Shown: positions 44,481 to 55,969, counted from the stretch's first letter. The stretch: DNA of 64,000 bases from Gordius sp. MW1 (GCA_964036665.1 OZ038533.1:19712575-19776574), one strand, 5' to 3'. Translations and numbers: made by a program. The notes: generated by a model not told the origin, from the sequence alone.

Positions 44481-44554
44481 GATTTTTCCTAATTTTTGTA
44501 TGATATTTGTTTTATCCCATTTCCTATAAGGACAATAACTTACTAAAGCCATTG

Positions 44555-44610
44555 TTTTAAGAGATTTATTAGCAGGAGCATTAGAGCTCCTGCTAATAAA
44601 TCTCTTAAAA
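44555..44610. repeat. Perfect 56-bp palindrome
   Basis: TTTTAAGAGATTTATTAGCA..GGAGC, a 6-base centre, then the exact reverse complement. The left arm recurs twice in direct orientation at 48327-48410. Confidence 0.9.
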
Positions 44611-44639
44611 TTATTCTTATCGAGGGAAAAAATTTAAAG

Positions 44640-44840
44640 CAATATTACGATTATTTACTGAGCATTTTGGATTTATAACTGAGCAATATTAAGATTATTT
44701 ACTGAGCATTTTGGATTTATAACTGAGCAACATTAATTTATTTACTGAGCATTTTTGAATTTTTTACTGAGCATATTAATAAAATATTGAGCATATTTTA
44801 CTGAGCATTTTTTATTTTTTTAACTGAGCATTTAAATAAC
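44640..44840. repeat. ACTGAGCAtt short tandem array
   Basis: ACTGAGCATTTTGGATTTATA and TTTACTGAGCA repeat at 20-45-bp intervals. Opposite orientation to the TGCTCAG array at 62500-62745. Confidence 0.8.
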
Positions 44841-45640
44841 ATCCATTTTTTTAGGGCTTGCTTTTTTGTTTGCCGGTTTTTTGTTGAGGCCTTGAGTTCT
44901 TCTTCGTTTATCACCAATGTATAAGTTGTTGTCAGGAATGTATATAAAATGTTGAAGGGGAGGGGAAAAGGGATATGGGGACTGTTTATTTAGTAGGGGA
45001 GGATCGGGATATCTAATAGGGTTAATGGATAAGAGTCTTACAGGAATTAAGTAGTTTAGGAGGAGAGTTAAGAACTAAGTACTAAAAAACAACTGATCTT
45101 TTATTCTATATGTATGCATGAATGAGTACAACTGTATATATCTATTCGAAAATGCTTAAGAGTACATTTTATATAATCAAAAGTAATTATAATAATAAGT
45201 AGCGCATGGGGTGGTTACGGATCCTTAAAGTATTTTAAATCTAATTGTTTTAATTTGGACGCAAATAAAAATTTAAATCCTGAACGGTAAAATAAATCAA
45301 CAAAATAATATTTTTAAATTCTATTTAAATAGTGTGAAATGGTAGTTCATAATTAATTAAAACATAAATAAATAATCACCAACCAATATAAAAGTAATTT
45401 TAAATTACAAAACTATATATTTCAAATAAATTTGCGACCCTATATTGTAGATGCTACATATTTAAACATAACTATAATAAATCATTCAAATAAATTTAGT
45501 AATCAAAATCTGTGGTATCAATTAGTTTCATTAATTGCACCTTAATTTGTCGATTAAATTTTACACACTGCAATTTTTCTTACTCCCGCGTCGGATGCCA
45601 AAATTTAAAAATCTTTAAGGAGGGATTAGGTTAAAAAGTT
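44841..45640. other. No gene recognised
   Basis: AT-rich sequence without a supportable feature. Confidence 0.4.
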
Positions 45641-45719
45641 AAAACGCTTTAGGGTCGGGCCGGGTCGGCTTTGGGTTGGAAATTTTTAAAGGCTTTCGGG
45701 TTACCGAATTCATCATTGT

Positions 45720-46345
45720 TATTAATAGCAATGGACTTAATGCCGATCCTTCAAGTACACCGACATTCTAAATCCCTTTAATGTACCACTGGATGCTCGT
45801 ACTTTGTGTTTTCTTTACATACCCTTGCCTAACTTTATATAAGAGTCGGGTACACCATTGGAACTACTTAGCAACTGTCTTGAAACTTTTTCAAAATCAA
45901 TGAAACACATATGATAATCCTTCTGTCTTTTCTTAAAGAATTCCATGAATCACCCGAGAGGCACTCTTGTACATCTCCCTTCATAAACTCATATAACATA
46001 TATTTCCTTCCACTCATCAGGTATCATACCACTTACAATATCTTGTTAGCCCCTGGTCAACCTCTTTTTCTATCAGTTCTTCTTATGGTCCATATTTATA
46101 GTTCTTGCTTTTGCAATAATCTGAATTTTCACTGTTTAATAGTTCTTTATAGTATTTTTCCCTATGATTTGATGGTTCAGAGTTAGCGTGCTGCCTTCCT
46201 TGCTCTTTATGGTTTATATGTTTGCCACATCTGAGTTCCTAGCCCTGGTCTTTGCTATTTTGTAGATCATTCTTGGTCCTTCTTTCTTATGTAACGTGGG
46301 GTTTGAATATTCATAGACATGATGTTTTGGCTTAATCATGCAACG
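45720..46345 (-). pseudogene. Second RTE/CR1-like reverse transcriptase remnant
   Basis: Minus-strand pieces in several frames: MIYKIAKTRARNSDVAN (~46290), GMIPDEWKEIY (~46030), CFIDFEKVSRQLLSSSNGVP (motif A region, ~45910), VRQGYVKK and NVGVLEGSALSPLLL (~45760). The order is that of RT motifs up to the QGSALSPLLF block. Many stops. It is not derived from the copy at 17920-20940, because the residues differ throughout. Confidence 0.65.
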
Positions 46346-46386
46346 TTTTGCTTCCTTTTTAGCCTTCACATATATGCCATTATCAT

Positions 46387-46496
46387 GAGCGTAACCAGGG
46401 GGGGCAGGAAGGGGCGGGGGGAGGGAGGGCGGTCGCCCCTTCCTGCCCTCCCCTCCCCTAAATAAAAAAATTTTAATACATATAACTACGCCTCTG
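46387..46496. mobile_element. GGGCGTAGCCAG-family MITE fragment
   Basis: From CATGAGCGTAACCAGG through a G-rich/C-rich mirror (GGCGGGGGGAGGGAGGGCGG..CCCTCCCC) to TACGCCTCTG at 46496. Confidence 0.55.
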
Positions 46497-47863
46497 GATT
46501 TCGAATCGAATCGAATATTTTTGGTATTCGATTCGGATTCGAGTTTTTTATCAAAAAAAATATTCGATTCGAGATTCTTTGAATATTAAAATTAAGATTC
46601 GAATTCGATTCGAAAGAAATTTGAGGATTCGAAATCGATTCGAATATATATTAAGATTTTTTATTATTAAAAAACACATTTAAAGGGCTAATTTGAAAAA
46701 TTTATTTGAAAGATATTTAAAAAAATACACACATTAAAAATAAAAATTTAAAGGGGAACAAAAAACTATAGCGATATGTGTAAGACAATCAAGTACCGTT
46801 TTTAGCCAACTTTTAAGGCAAATTATCTTCCTAGCACTTTTTTCCTTAAACGAATGCCTGTGTTTGGTCAATAAATTGTTCCGATTGAAAATATTCTTTC
46901 GCAAGAGGTAAATGGTCTAGGCATAAAAAGAAGATCCTTTGCCAATTTTTGGATGGCTAGAAAACGACGTTGATTCGATCACCATTGTCAACATTGGAGG
47001 CCACACGTGGTTTGTGCAAAAATATCTCCAATGGAGACTTCGCCTTGTCGCACTTAATAGACGATCAAGTGTTGATACCTCGCCAGTTGATATAAAATCG
47101 GGCTGACTTCCTGTAGCAGTTTCCAATTCATCTTTAATTTCTCAATAGGATATGCCATGTACTGGTGATAAACACACAAATTGAACCTTAAATTGACGAC
47201 ACTCACTAATAAGACTATCTTCTTATTGAATGCCATTATCTTCAATTATCTGTATGGCCATTTTGACAGCATGATCTTCTGTGATGGTTGATAATTTACC
47301 GGTAAACCCAAGTTCTAGGATTTGTCCCCCGGAATTAAATGGTCACTGTAAAAGGGAAAAAGCATCAATTTAACCTTTCCAATTTGTTCCCATTCGAATT
47401 TAAAGGCTAAATCCAATGCCTGCCTTACTAAAATAGCCTTTTCTATCATTATATAGGTGCTATTCCATCTAACTACCTAAGTTTTGCCTTTATGTAATTA
47501 ATTTTTGGGTCAAATTATTTACATATAGCTTTTAATCGTGAAATATTTTTGGGCTGTCTTGCAATTTTTATCAAAGTCCATATTTTGATTAAGTTGTGAT
47601 CCTCGTTCTCTATAACTTATGTAAGTTTGAAAATTTTCATAAATTTTTTCAAATTGTAGCAGGAAAAATAACTAATGCGGTAAGATAAAATCTAATATCT
47701 GCGTAGCGCCTATTTAAATTAAACCCTAAAAAATAAAATTCAATTTTTTCAAAGATTCGATTCTTAGCAGCGTAAATATTCGATTGGACACTTACACATA
47801 TGGATTCGAATTCGTTCGAATCGATTCCGAATTCAAATCTCGAATCGAATCTCGAATATTTCC
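46497..47863 (-). pseudogene. hAT element with TTCGAATCG subterminal repeats and decayed transposase
   Basis: Both ends are packed with TTCGAATCGA-type motifs (46498-46650; 47755-47860). On the minus strand, fragments read DIFAQTTCG, FLAIQKLAKDLLFM, TSCERIFSIGT and IRLRKKV (about 47090-46800). This is the hAT C-terminal dimerisation block (W..N..F..L..LA..L, S-E-R-x-F-S). Frameshifts and stops are abundant. MITE fragments ending TACGCCTCTG and starting CAGAGGCGTA abut it on both sides. Confidence 0.6.
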
Positions 47864-47936
47864 CAGAGGCGTACAAAAACCCTTAAAAATTTATAAAAAT
47901 TATTTGCCCCTCGCTAATCCAAAACCTGCGCCCATG
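47864..47936. mobile_element. GGGCGTAGCCAG-family MITE fragment, right neighbour
   Basis: Starts CAGAGGCGTACAAAA and ends CTGCGCCCATG, in mirror orientation to 46387-46496. Confidence 0.5.
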
Positions 47937-47939
47937 GCC

Positions 47940-49080
47940 AATGTTGCTTCTTCACTTCTGTTGCATGGCCATAATTTTTAAAGAGTTCTTTTAAATTAAC
48001 TTGGCGCGTTCCACCACCATGTCTCTTTATCTTTTTGTATATCTAGTTTGCCTTCCCATAGCACACATTTACTGATCGCACCCAGTTATCTAATAATTCC
48101 ACTTATAGTTAGCATTCTAATGGATATAAAAAACTTTATACAATTTAAAAATAATTGACACATAGGTTGAACAAAAATAAAAAAAAATCCATTTTTTAAA
48201 AATAGTAAATACTTTCAATATTTGAAGAGTATAACAGTTTATTTTTTAAATCTGTGTTTTCTAATAATTCCACAACTGTTTAATGCTGTGGAGTCAAGTG
48301 ATTCTAATCTCATCCTCTTCCTTTATTTTTAAGAGATTTATTAGCAGGAGCATTAGCCCCTTCCTTTATTTTTAAGAGATTTATTAGCAGGAGCATTAGA
48401 ATCTCTTAAAAGTATTGTTTAAGAGGGACAAAATTTAAACTCTTCCTTTATCTTGGCAGGTTTTATTAGAGGTACAAAGTTTTCTAGTTTGCCCCTTTTC
48501 TCTTAATTACGTGAATCGAAACACAAACTTTTAGTGCACAATCTAAATTGGCATACTACCACCAAATATGATAATATTCTTGTAACGTTTCTTTAATAAT
48601 ATTTTTTGGTGAACATTTTCTAAGAATTCTAAGTTGCGATAAATGCAGATTATAAAATTGCATTTCTTGAATAAAGTTTTAGATAAATTATATAATCTCA
48701 GAAAGTATATAGAATAGAAAATCGGAATTACCGCATAGGGCAATATAAGAATGTAAAATAAATGCAAAGGTTCTTTTCTCATGTCTTTATTATGGCTTGA
48801 TATGAGTCACTGTGCGAAGGACTTTACCCCTCTTATAATATGAAAACAGATTTTATATAGTTTAATAATTGCTTTTTTGGGCATTTAAATACAAATAATA
48901 AGTGATGATTGGAATATTTCTTTGGTACATTGGTTTTAGACGCTCCGCCCGTCCAATAATTATTAAATTTGAAAGGCACATAATAAACCGTTTCACCCTT
49001 TAAAGCTTATCCAATTGCCTTCTGAACGATGGATTTTTTAAATTGAATTTGTAGATGATTAGCCCTATTAAAATTTTAGA
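47940..49080. other. No gene; duplicated 44.5-kb palindrome arm at 48327-48410
   Basis: Two direct copies of TTTTTAAGAGATTTATTAGC..AGGAGCATTAG (48327 and 48370), each preceded by CTTCCTTTATTT. Otherwise AT-rich. The open frame 48543-48782 (-) has no family. Confidence 0.55.
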
Positions 49081-49081
49081 T

Positions 49082-50842
49082 ATCTATTAATTGCTATGCA
49101 ATTTATGGGCTCGTTTTTTGGTTGTCCGTCCGTTGTCCGTTGTCCGTTACCCTCCCTATCTATTTGCATTGGGTATATTAGGTTATCGATTTTTTAAATT
49201 AATGCATGAGAAAGAGGTGCCCCACCCCTCATCTCTATCTCCCTCGCTGTGTTATTTTTTAAATTAATGCATAAGAGGTGCCCCACCCCTCATCTCTATC
49301 TCCCTCGGTGTGTTATATATAAGATTTGTTAAATTATCTATTATATAATAAACATAGATAAAAGTTGTTTACTTTTAATGCTATGCAATTTAACTAGTTA
49401 TATAATAAACATAAATAAAAGTTGTTTACTTTTTAATTGCTATGCAATTTAACTAGTTTTGGGGTTAGAATCCCGGAGTTTTTTTGACTCTTATGATTGT
49501 TCTTGTTACTATCATTGATAATAAGAATTTTTGGCCGTTCGCTGGCTGCTGACCAATGAAAAAAATGACCATTGGCCAAAATGTGAATCGAAATTATTTT
49601 TTCCGTTTTTTTTGACTATTATGATTGTTCCTGTTTCTACCATTGCTATTATGACTTTTTGGCCGTCCGCTGGCTGCTGACCAATGTTATAAATAAAAGT
49701 TGTTTACTTTTAATTGCTATGCAATTTAACTAGTTTTTGGGTTAGAATCCCGGGTTTTTTTGACTCTTATGATTGTTCTTGTTACTATCATTGATAATAA
49801 GACTTTTTGGCCGTCCGTTGGCTGCTGACCAATGAAAAAAAATGACCATTGGCCAAAATGTGAATCCGAGTTTATTTTTTCGTTTTTTTTGACTATTATG
49901 ATTGTTCCTGTTACTACCATTGCTATTATGACTTTTTGGCCGTCCGCTGGCTCCTGACCGATGGAAAAAATGACCATTGGCCAAAATGTGAATCGAAAAT
50001 ATTTTTTTCGTTTTTTTTTACTATTATGATTGTTCCTGTTCCTACCATCGCTATTATCACTTTTTGGCCGTCCGCTGGCTGCTGACCAATGGAATAAAAG
50101 GACCATTGGCCAAAATGTGATTCGAAAACTTTTTTTTCGTTTTTTTTGACTATAATGAATTTATATCCACTTTTACCGTGTCCTGGCTGCTGACCAATGG
50201 AAAAAAATGACCATTGGCCAAAATGTGATTTAAAAATTTTTTTTTCGTTTTTTTTACTCTTATGAATTTATATCCATTTTTACCGTGTCCTGGCTGCTGA
50301 CCAATGGAAAAAAATGACCATTGGCCAAAGTGAGCATTAAAATTTTTTTTTCCATTTTTTTGGCTATCATTGACTTATAGAGTATCTGTTGGTACTGACC
50401 AATAGAGAAAAAGTGACCATTGGCCAAATTTTTGATTTTTTTAATTAAAAATTGTTCAAATTCAACAAAACATTTCTCCCAACAATTCTGCAAATTCTTA
50501 ACATTGTGTTGTTTTATAATATAATGTTTGTTAGACCCATAATCAATAAAAACTAATGTAATACGCGACTAGATGCAAACACTAAATCTAACCCTAACCC
50601 TTGCCTATATTACATTTTGCCTATATCATTTTGCCTATAATGGAAAATTTGTATAAATAATTAGATAATCATTAGGCATTTAATACCCCCCTATAGGCAT
50701 TCTCGCCCCTTCCCACCTTTCTCGCCCATAAATTGCATAGCAAATATGATACATTTATACGAAGTACAGATGAGTCGTCCCCCCTTCCCTTCCCCTCTTC
50801 CCTTCCCTTCTCCCCCTTCCCACGAGGGCCGAAGGCCCGAGT
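49082..50842. mobile_element. Tandem-array element with TTGCTATGCAATT..GGGC ends, full copy
   Basis: The left end ATTGCTATGCAATTTATGGG is at 49085; the right end GCCCATAAATTGCATAGCAA is at about 50724-50743. A cassette matching 15045-15200 runs on to 50842 (CGAAGGCCCGAGTT). The interior holds about eight units (49490-50430), each with GGCCGTCCGCTGGCTGCTGA, CCAATGGAAAAAA and TGACCATTGGCCAAAATGTG followed by T-runs. Units are ~128 bp on the left and ~100-115 bp on the right, more decayed. The internal sequence CTAAATCTAACCCTAACCC (50583) recurs at 62752. Frames in the array are repeat artefacts. Confidence 0.75.
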
Positions 50843-51329
50843 TTTAATCAATAATTTAATCTATGTTTAAACATCTGGATACATGTTCCGACCTTACAAT
50901 TTTTAATCTATATATGTCTATAATAACATAAGTAATCCATAATCCTTTGTTTAAATTAACCTGAATCAAATGTAAGAATTAACTAATATATTGAAATTAT
51001 ATATCGGGTACCTAAGATGAATATATTACAAAATAGAGAAAAGCATATTTAATAGGCATTCGGATATACACTTCCTGTTTTAGTAATTGACTGAATTAAG
51101 CAACATTAGAAAATTAAACCTTTAACAATATGGATAAAAGGCCATTATCATTAGATATTATAAGGTTATGAATCTTTAACTTAAATTATACTTAACATGT
51201 CATTATTTTTTTCTTACAAGTGTGAAACTGGATAAATTTAACTCAATCTCAAGATCACTTTTAGCCAATCTTTTTTAATAGAGGTTTTTTTCCGAATAAT
51301 TGTGTATGATACATGCCAAAATATATTAA

Positions 51330-51640
51330 ATTAATGAGCTGGCATCGAGTTATGGATTGAGATTGTATTGGATTTTACGATTTCAATGGTGATTTTTTAC
51401 TTGGTATAAAAGAATTCTTAGGATCGTGTGTAATGGAGGTAATATATTTTAATATTTGTTTGAGGAATTGGCTGCCCTCGGAACCTAAATTACCAAGGGT
51501 CGTGGCCACTACAGGGACAAAATGATATTATTGAGGTGTTTGTACTTTTCCACTTTCTTTCTCTCAGTAGAAGAGATAAGGCCAGGAGAGGTGTTAGATA
51601 TGGCAGAGATATCCACCATAATGAAACCCAACAAGCGTTA
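51330..51640 (-). pseudogene. CCHC / RPDG retroelement fragment, copy D
   Basis: Close match to the 3' part of copy C (GAGCTGGCATCGAG, GAATTGGCTGCCCTCG, TTTCTTTCTCTCAGTAGAAG). Only the C-terminal coding portion and 3' flank remain, consistent with 5' truncation. Confidence 0.6.
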
Positions 51641-51791
51641 TAATTAATTATTTAAAGAGATAGTCACGATTTAATTTCACAACAACCAGAAATAAACCGT
51701 TAATAATTAAATGGAAGGCATGGATCTGTTTTAGTCATCTAAAATTACATATATTAAATTTATCTTGTGTATAATTTGGCAACATCCTTTA

Positions 51792-52238
51792 CCCCGCGTT
51801 CGTGATGACGCGCGAAGCGAAAAAAAGCGAAGTGAATTTTTGTGTTAATTTATCAAAATTTTCATTATTTTTTTTAATATCTTATATTCAATCGTTTATC
51901 ATATATCACGAAAATAACAGTTGTAAATATGAGGTGTTTATAGTGAAACCGCAGACGATTATTTTCGCCCGTGGGAAAATACGAACGAAAATAATTTTTT
52001 AACCATTGCGCGAAAAGTACAAAATGATTTGTATCTTAATTTTTGTTCGCTTTTTGCCGCAGGCGAAAATAATCGCGGTTTCACTATGAACACCTCATAG
52101 TTACAATTGTTATTTTCGTGATATATGATCAAATTCACGATGAATATAAAATATTAAGAAAAATAATGAAAAGTTTGATGAATTAGCAAAAAAATTCACT
52201 TCGCTTTTTTCGCTTCGCGCGTCATCACGAACGCGGGG
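51792..52238. mobile_element. Harbinger-like MITE with TTA target duplication
   Basis: The outer TIR CCCCGCGTTCGTGATGACGC is perfect for about 28 bp (51792- and -52238), and near-identity continues for ~180 bp each side. TTA flanks both ends (51789-51791, 52239-52241), the TWA duplication of PIF/Harbinger elements; a TA duplication with a longer TIR is the alternative. The interior is rich in GCGAAAA/TTTTCGC. The frame 51802-52002 lies in one arm and is not a gene. Confidence 0.75.
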
Positions 52239-52686
52239 TTACACTGACGTAAATTGGATATGCCGTTTATTAGTATTATAAGTTTATAGAAATTATAATC
52301 AGATTAAACCATATTTTTATGGAAATTAATAATAATACTAAAATAAACGTTTCATTATCCTAATTTATTCATAAGACTTTTGTAGTTATAGTGGTGATAT
52401 TAATAAATAAGCAGTCTCGCTCATCCTATTTAAAATAATCTAAATATCATTCAAATTAATGAGAAAAGTGCCTTAATTAATTGAAAGGCTTCATTAAAAA
52501 TTTAAATGTAAGGCTTATTTGAACGAAATTTTTAATCCTATAATCAATAACTTAAGTTGCAGCCAATTAAATGACATCGGGACAGCAAAATTACGATATC
52601 GTACAAGTCAATTATTAGATATGTAAACTAAGAATAAAACATTCGAAAGAATGAGAGATTATATGAAGATTTATAACAAAATTTCT

Positions 52687-52692
52687 TTTATT
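52687..52692 (-). terminator. Polyadenylation signal AATAAA
   Basis: On the minus strand AATAAA lies 45 nt after the stop codon of the GPCR frame, a normal position for a short 3' UTR. Confidence 0.55.
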
Positions 52693-52736
52693 ATAAGTAA
52701 ACAGACTATAAGAGTCTAGATTGTAAAAATGAATAA

Positions 52737-54104
52737 TTATATAGTACGATTGTGGCGATGAAACAAAGGACGAACTTTGGCAAAAATTATTAGTCTGAAG
52801 TTAGGGTTAAAGGCAAAATTTATATAAAAAGTTAAACCGACGTAGAAAAACTCCATGACGTTAAAAACGGCATAAACTAAAGCTAAGGTATTTGGGTGAA
52901 TATCTAAATTGATCAAGTAATCCATTGTCATTTGCATTGTGGAAACGGGTAGCATGCACACAACAAACTCCACGCTTAGGATAAAAATCATAGTTATTTG
53001 GCATTGTAACTCTCTATCCACTTCTTGCCTAGTAATTCCCGATCTAAAACTTTCATCATTATTTGGGTTGTCTACCGGGAAATCGACATGCGGCACGATA
53101 TTAGTAAAACTATAATACTTGTAAACCAACCACAATTTGCAAATCACAATGGTAAAGAAGGGGATCCATTTAGTAAAAAGTTCCCTACTCACTTGGTAAG
53201 TCAACCACACCTTCCAAACCAGAGTTCCTTGGGTGGGCGAATTGATGACGTAGGTGTAGAAATAAGTACTAGTTGGGTTAGCATCACAGAGTCGTAAGAT
53301 TTCTACACGTTTCCACGCGAAGGTGGGGAGGTACCATAGGTAAGAATATATAAATGAAAGTAATATCAAAAGACGCACCCTGTTAACTGTTATTAAGGAG
53401 CGGTATTTTAAAGGCTCGATCATTCCAATGAGTTGGCTAATAAATAAGATGACATATATCATGAAGCTGACTACTATCAGCGGTTTGGTCAACGGTTTAT
53501 GCCAATGGGCCCAGTAATAATTCCACCCATAACCAGACCACCAATGAGTACTTTCTTTAGTGGCAGCAAAGTCCAAGGCTCCATATAATTCGCAGAGTGG
53601 CGAAATTATTAAAGTTAAAACGTTGAGGATATTAATGGCGTAAAACCATTTTAAAAGGTATCGACAAACGCTAGTACATGAATCATTTGATATCTTTGTG
53701 CAATGGTTATTTTTTGTCCTATGTGAATTATGGGATACGCTTCTGACAAGGTTGACTAAATGTGGTGCTTTGTTTTTAGCCTTGCCATTGTTTGAAGAAG
53801 ATGATAAAGTACCAATTGTTGTTTTGTCGTTTGCTCTCAATGGGTCCTTAAAGATATAGACTCCCAAAGAGTTACCCACAACTCCAAATATCAGGATAAA
53901 TAGGGCACAAGTTTCGTACAATAAAAAATACACTTTTCGATTCGCAATGATGTCCTCGATAAACAAGCATTCAGCGGTAGTGTTAGTGAAATTAGCATTA
54001 CTTTTATTCACCATTTTTAATAAGCCGTCGCTAAACTTTAGATCATATAAATCGTTGAATATGAAATTGATTCCCATTTCTAATGTCGAGCAATCTTTTT
54101 GCAA
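52737..54104 (-). CDS. Rhodopsin-like orphan GPCR, single exon
   Basis: 455-residue frame with seven hydrophobic segments at about 59-86, 150-172, 205-229, 243-262, 308-330, 366-392 and 405-433. The N-terminus (58 residues) has N-glycosylation sequons N-K-S, N-F-T and N-T-T. TM1 has the G-N-S signature (GVVGNSLG). After TM3 comes MIEPLKYRS, which aligns with the E/D-R-Y..H-P-L-K-Y-R region, but no D/E-R-Y is present. TM7 ends INFAFNPNFR, so N-P-x-x-Y is N-P-N-F-R. There is no Cys at the usual start of TM3. The loop between TM1 and TM2 is ~62 residues, Ser/Lys/His-rich, much longer than the family norm. The overall pattern is closest to peptide-type (FMRFamide/myosuppressin-like) receptors of invertebrates (inference). 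It would act at the plasma membrane through G proteins; ligand unknown. The start is the first ATG; one further in-frame Met is at residue 10. Confidence 0.85.
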   Translation of the reverse strand: MQKDCSTLEMGINFIFNDLYDLKFSDGLLKMVNKSNANFTNTTAECLFIEDIIANRKVYFLLYETCALFILIFGVVGNSLGVYIFKDPLRANDKTTIGTLSSSSNNGKAKNKAPHLVNLVRSVSHNSHRTKNNHCTKISNDSCTSVCRYLLKWFYAINILNVLTLIISPLCELYGALDFAATKESTHWWSGYGWNYYWAHWHKPLTKPLIVVSFMIYVILFISQLIGMIEPLKYRSLITVNRVRLLILLSFIYSYLWYLPTFAWKRVEILRLCDANPTSTYFYTYVINSPTQGTLVWKVWLTYQVSRELFTKWIPFFTIVICKLWLVYKYYSFTNIVPHVDFPVDNPNNDESFRSGITRQEVDRELQCQITMIFILSVEFVVCMLPVSTMQMTMDYLINLDIHPNTLALVYAVFNVMEFFYVGLTFYINFAFNPNFRLIIFAKVRPLFHRHNRTI

Positions 54105-55960
54105 GGCATTAAATATTAATTATACACATACGACCTTGAATGAAAAGGTTAAATGGATATTACAAAGCTTGTGTAAAATAAGGTAGGTGTTGTATATTAA
54201 TTTGAGAGAAGGAAACAAGATATTGGGTAGCTATTGATATGGAAATAATACATTTGTGCGTAAGTTTCAACCTGGCTTCTAATTATAAAAATAAATGATG
54301 AAAAGATTTATATCTTGTTAAATATTAATTAAGTTGTTATGCGTCATAGAGGTTAGAATCATATATTGTATATATTTATCGACTTTATAGAGTAGACTAT
54401 TATTTTTAAATTAACCGTCCTCGAACGGACGAATAGTTATTTTAAATTGTTATAAAAGATTAATTGTAATAAGCAGGATTGTAATAAGAATACAATGATA
54501 GAGCTAGAAAGTAAATAGTCTTGGAAAAAGATATTTTTTAAAAGAAACAGAACCATAAATTTAAATCGAATAAACAGCAGGTATTATAAATTACAAAAAA
54601 GGCATATTTAAAACCATAATCGAAAAAATTCTAAATAATAAATAGGACTTTACTAAGTTTTGCGCTATTGCAAATAAGTAATTTAAAATTTAAGCTATTT
54701 ATTTATCGTACGAATATTTTGCTGCCCAAATATGTGTTTTAAAATGAAAAGTAATTTATTTCACAATTATTTTCCTACAAACTTTTTTTTGTTGGTAAAA
54801 GATAGTTTATTAATATATATATCTGATTAAAATACAACATTTTTTATTAAATCCAATTTATCAAAGTCGAAATTCAAAAATTAATTTAGAATTAAAGTAA
54901 AATTATAATTTCTTAAATGTGACATTTTAAGGTTTAAACTAAATACCTGCTTAGCTCTAGCGTGCGGGTGACCTAAAAGTTGGTCGCGGCCTGATCATGG
55001 ACGGGCTTGTGGATTAGAAATTATAGGCCCAGCTTGGGGCACTAATAAGCTCGACCTTGGCTTAATTAAGTAAGGCCCGTTTTTATGGTTAAATGAAAAA
55101 TTATTTCATATAATGTTTTCATTTTTTGTATTTTAAAGTGTAAAAGTTGGTGGGTTATCATTATGTTTTTAAAATTTTATATTTACTGATTTCTACAACA
55201 ACGATTTAATCAATATTACTTTTCCCTCATCATTCATAAAATTTGTAAAAATTGGCAAATCCCGAAAGTTTTGATCCTTTAATAAGGTTAAAAATTTAAA
55301 AAATCAATTATTTTTTGTCAAAATTTCCTAAAATTAAATTTGGCATAAAAGGTTTTATGCACGATTGCAAGTGCTACTAGTGAAATTAGTTGGCAGATAG
55401 CTTGCTAGAAGAATTTATACTCGTTTCCTGATAATTATTGATAATTTGCAGGCGCCTATGGCTGCCTCTACTTCTAGCATGTTTATTATCGGACATCTTT
55501 AACATATATATGATTGACTACACATTGACAAAAAATAGTTTAAAAAACATCAAAATTATAAAGATCTTATTCTGAATGAGCTCTGGAGAAAAGAGAACCT
55601 ATCAAATGTTTATTTATTTCACTTAATTTATTTATAATTTTATTTTCGCCCTTACAATTAATATGAATCTCAAAAATCTTAACTTCCAAAACGAAAGATA
55701 TATTATGTAAAAACGTAGGGAATGAAAAATCGCGCGAAGCACAAATAATCACTACTATTTAATTATATTTTGGGAACCAATGACAAAATACATATATGTA
55801 CTCGATTGCTGGTCCATTCTCCAATCAGGTTTTTGTACAAACTCACAATGCGATGGTAATTAACTAATATGCAAAACGTGTGGTGAGGGGCCACAGTAAG
55901 AAGAATATCAGTAGTTTATTTATAGGCGAGAAACTGCAAATGTTCGCTTGCTAGCACTAT
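54105..55960. other. Upstream flank of the GPCR, no gene recognised
   Basis: AT-rich sequence. A GC-richer patch at 54955-55085 (GCGTGCGGGTGACC, GGCCCAGCTTGGGGC) looks like a repeat fragment. The frame 55567-55752 (-) is unsupported. Confidence 0.4.
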
Positions 55961-55969
55961 CTGTGCTAA

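Noticed and set aside
44319..44552. 77-residue minus-strand frame
   Set aside because: Comes from the GGAGCGGGAGCGG repeat block.
49726..50106. 126-residue repetitive frame
   Set aside because: Translates the ~128-bp satellite units; the frame differs between units and there is no conservation beyond DNA identity.
50583..50605. Telomere
   Set aside because: Only two to three TTAGGG-type units, embedded in interspersed repeats on both sides.
51802..52002. 66-residue frame
   Set aside because: Lies entirely within one inverted arm of the Harbinger-like MITE.
53025..54186. Plus-strand frames over the GPCR
   Set aside because: Antisense shadows of the receptor gene.
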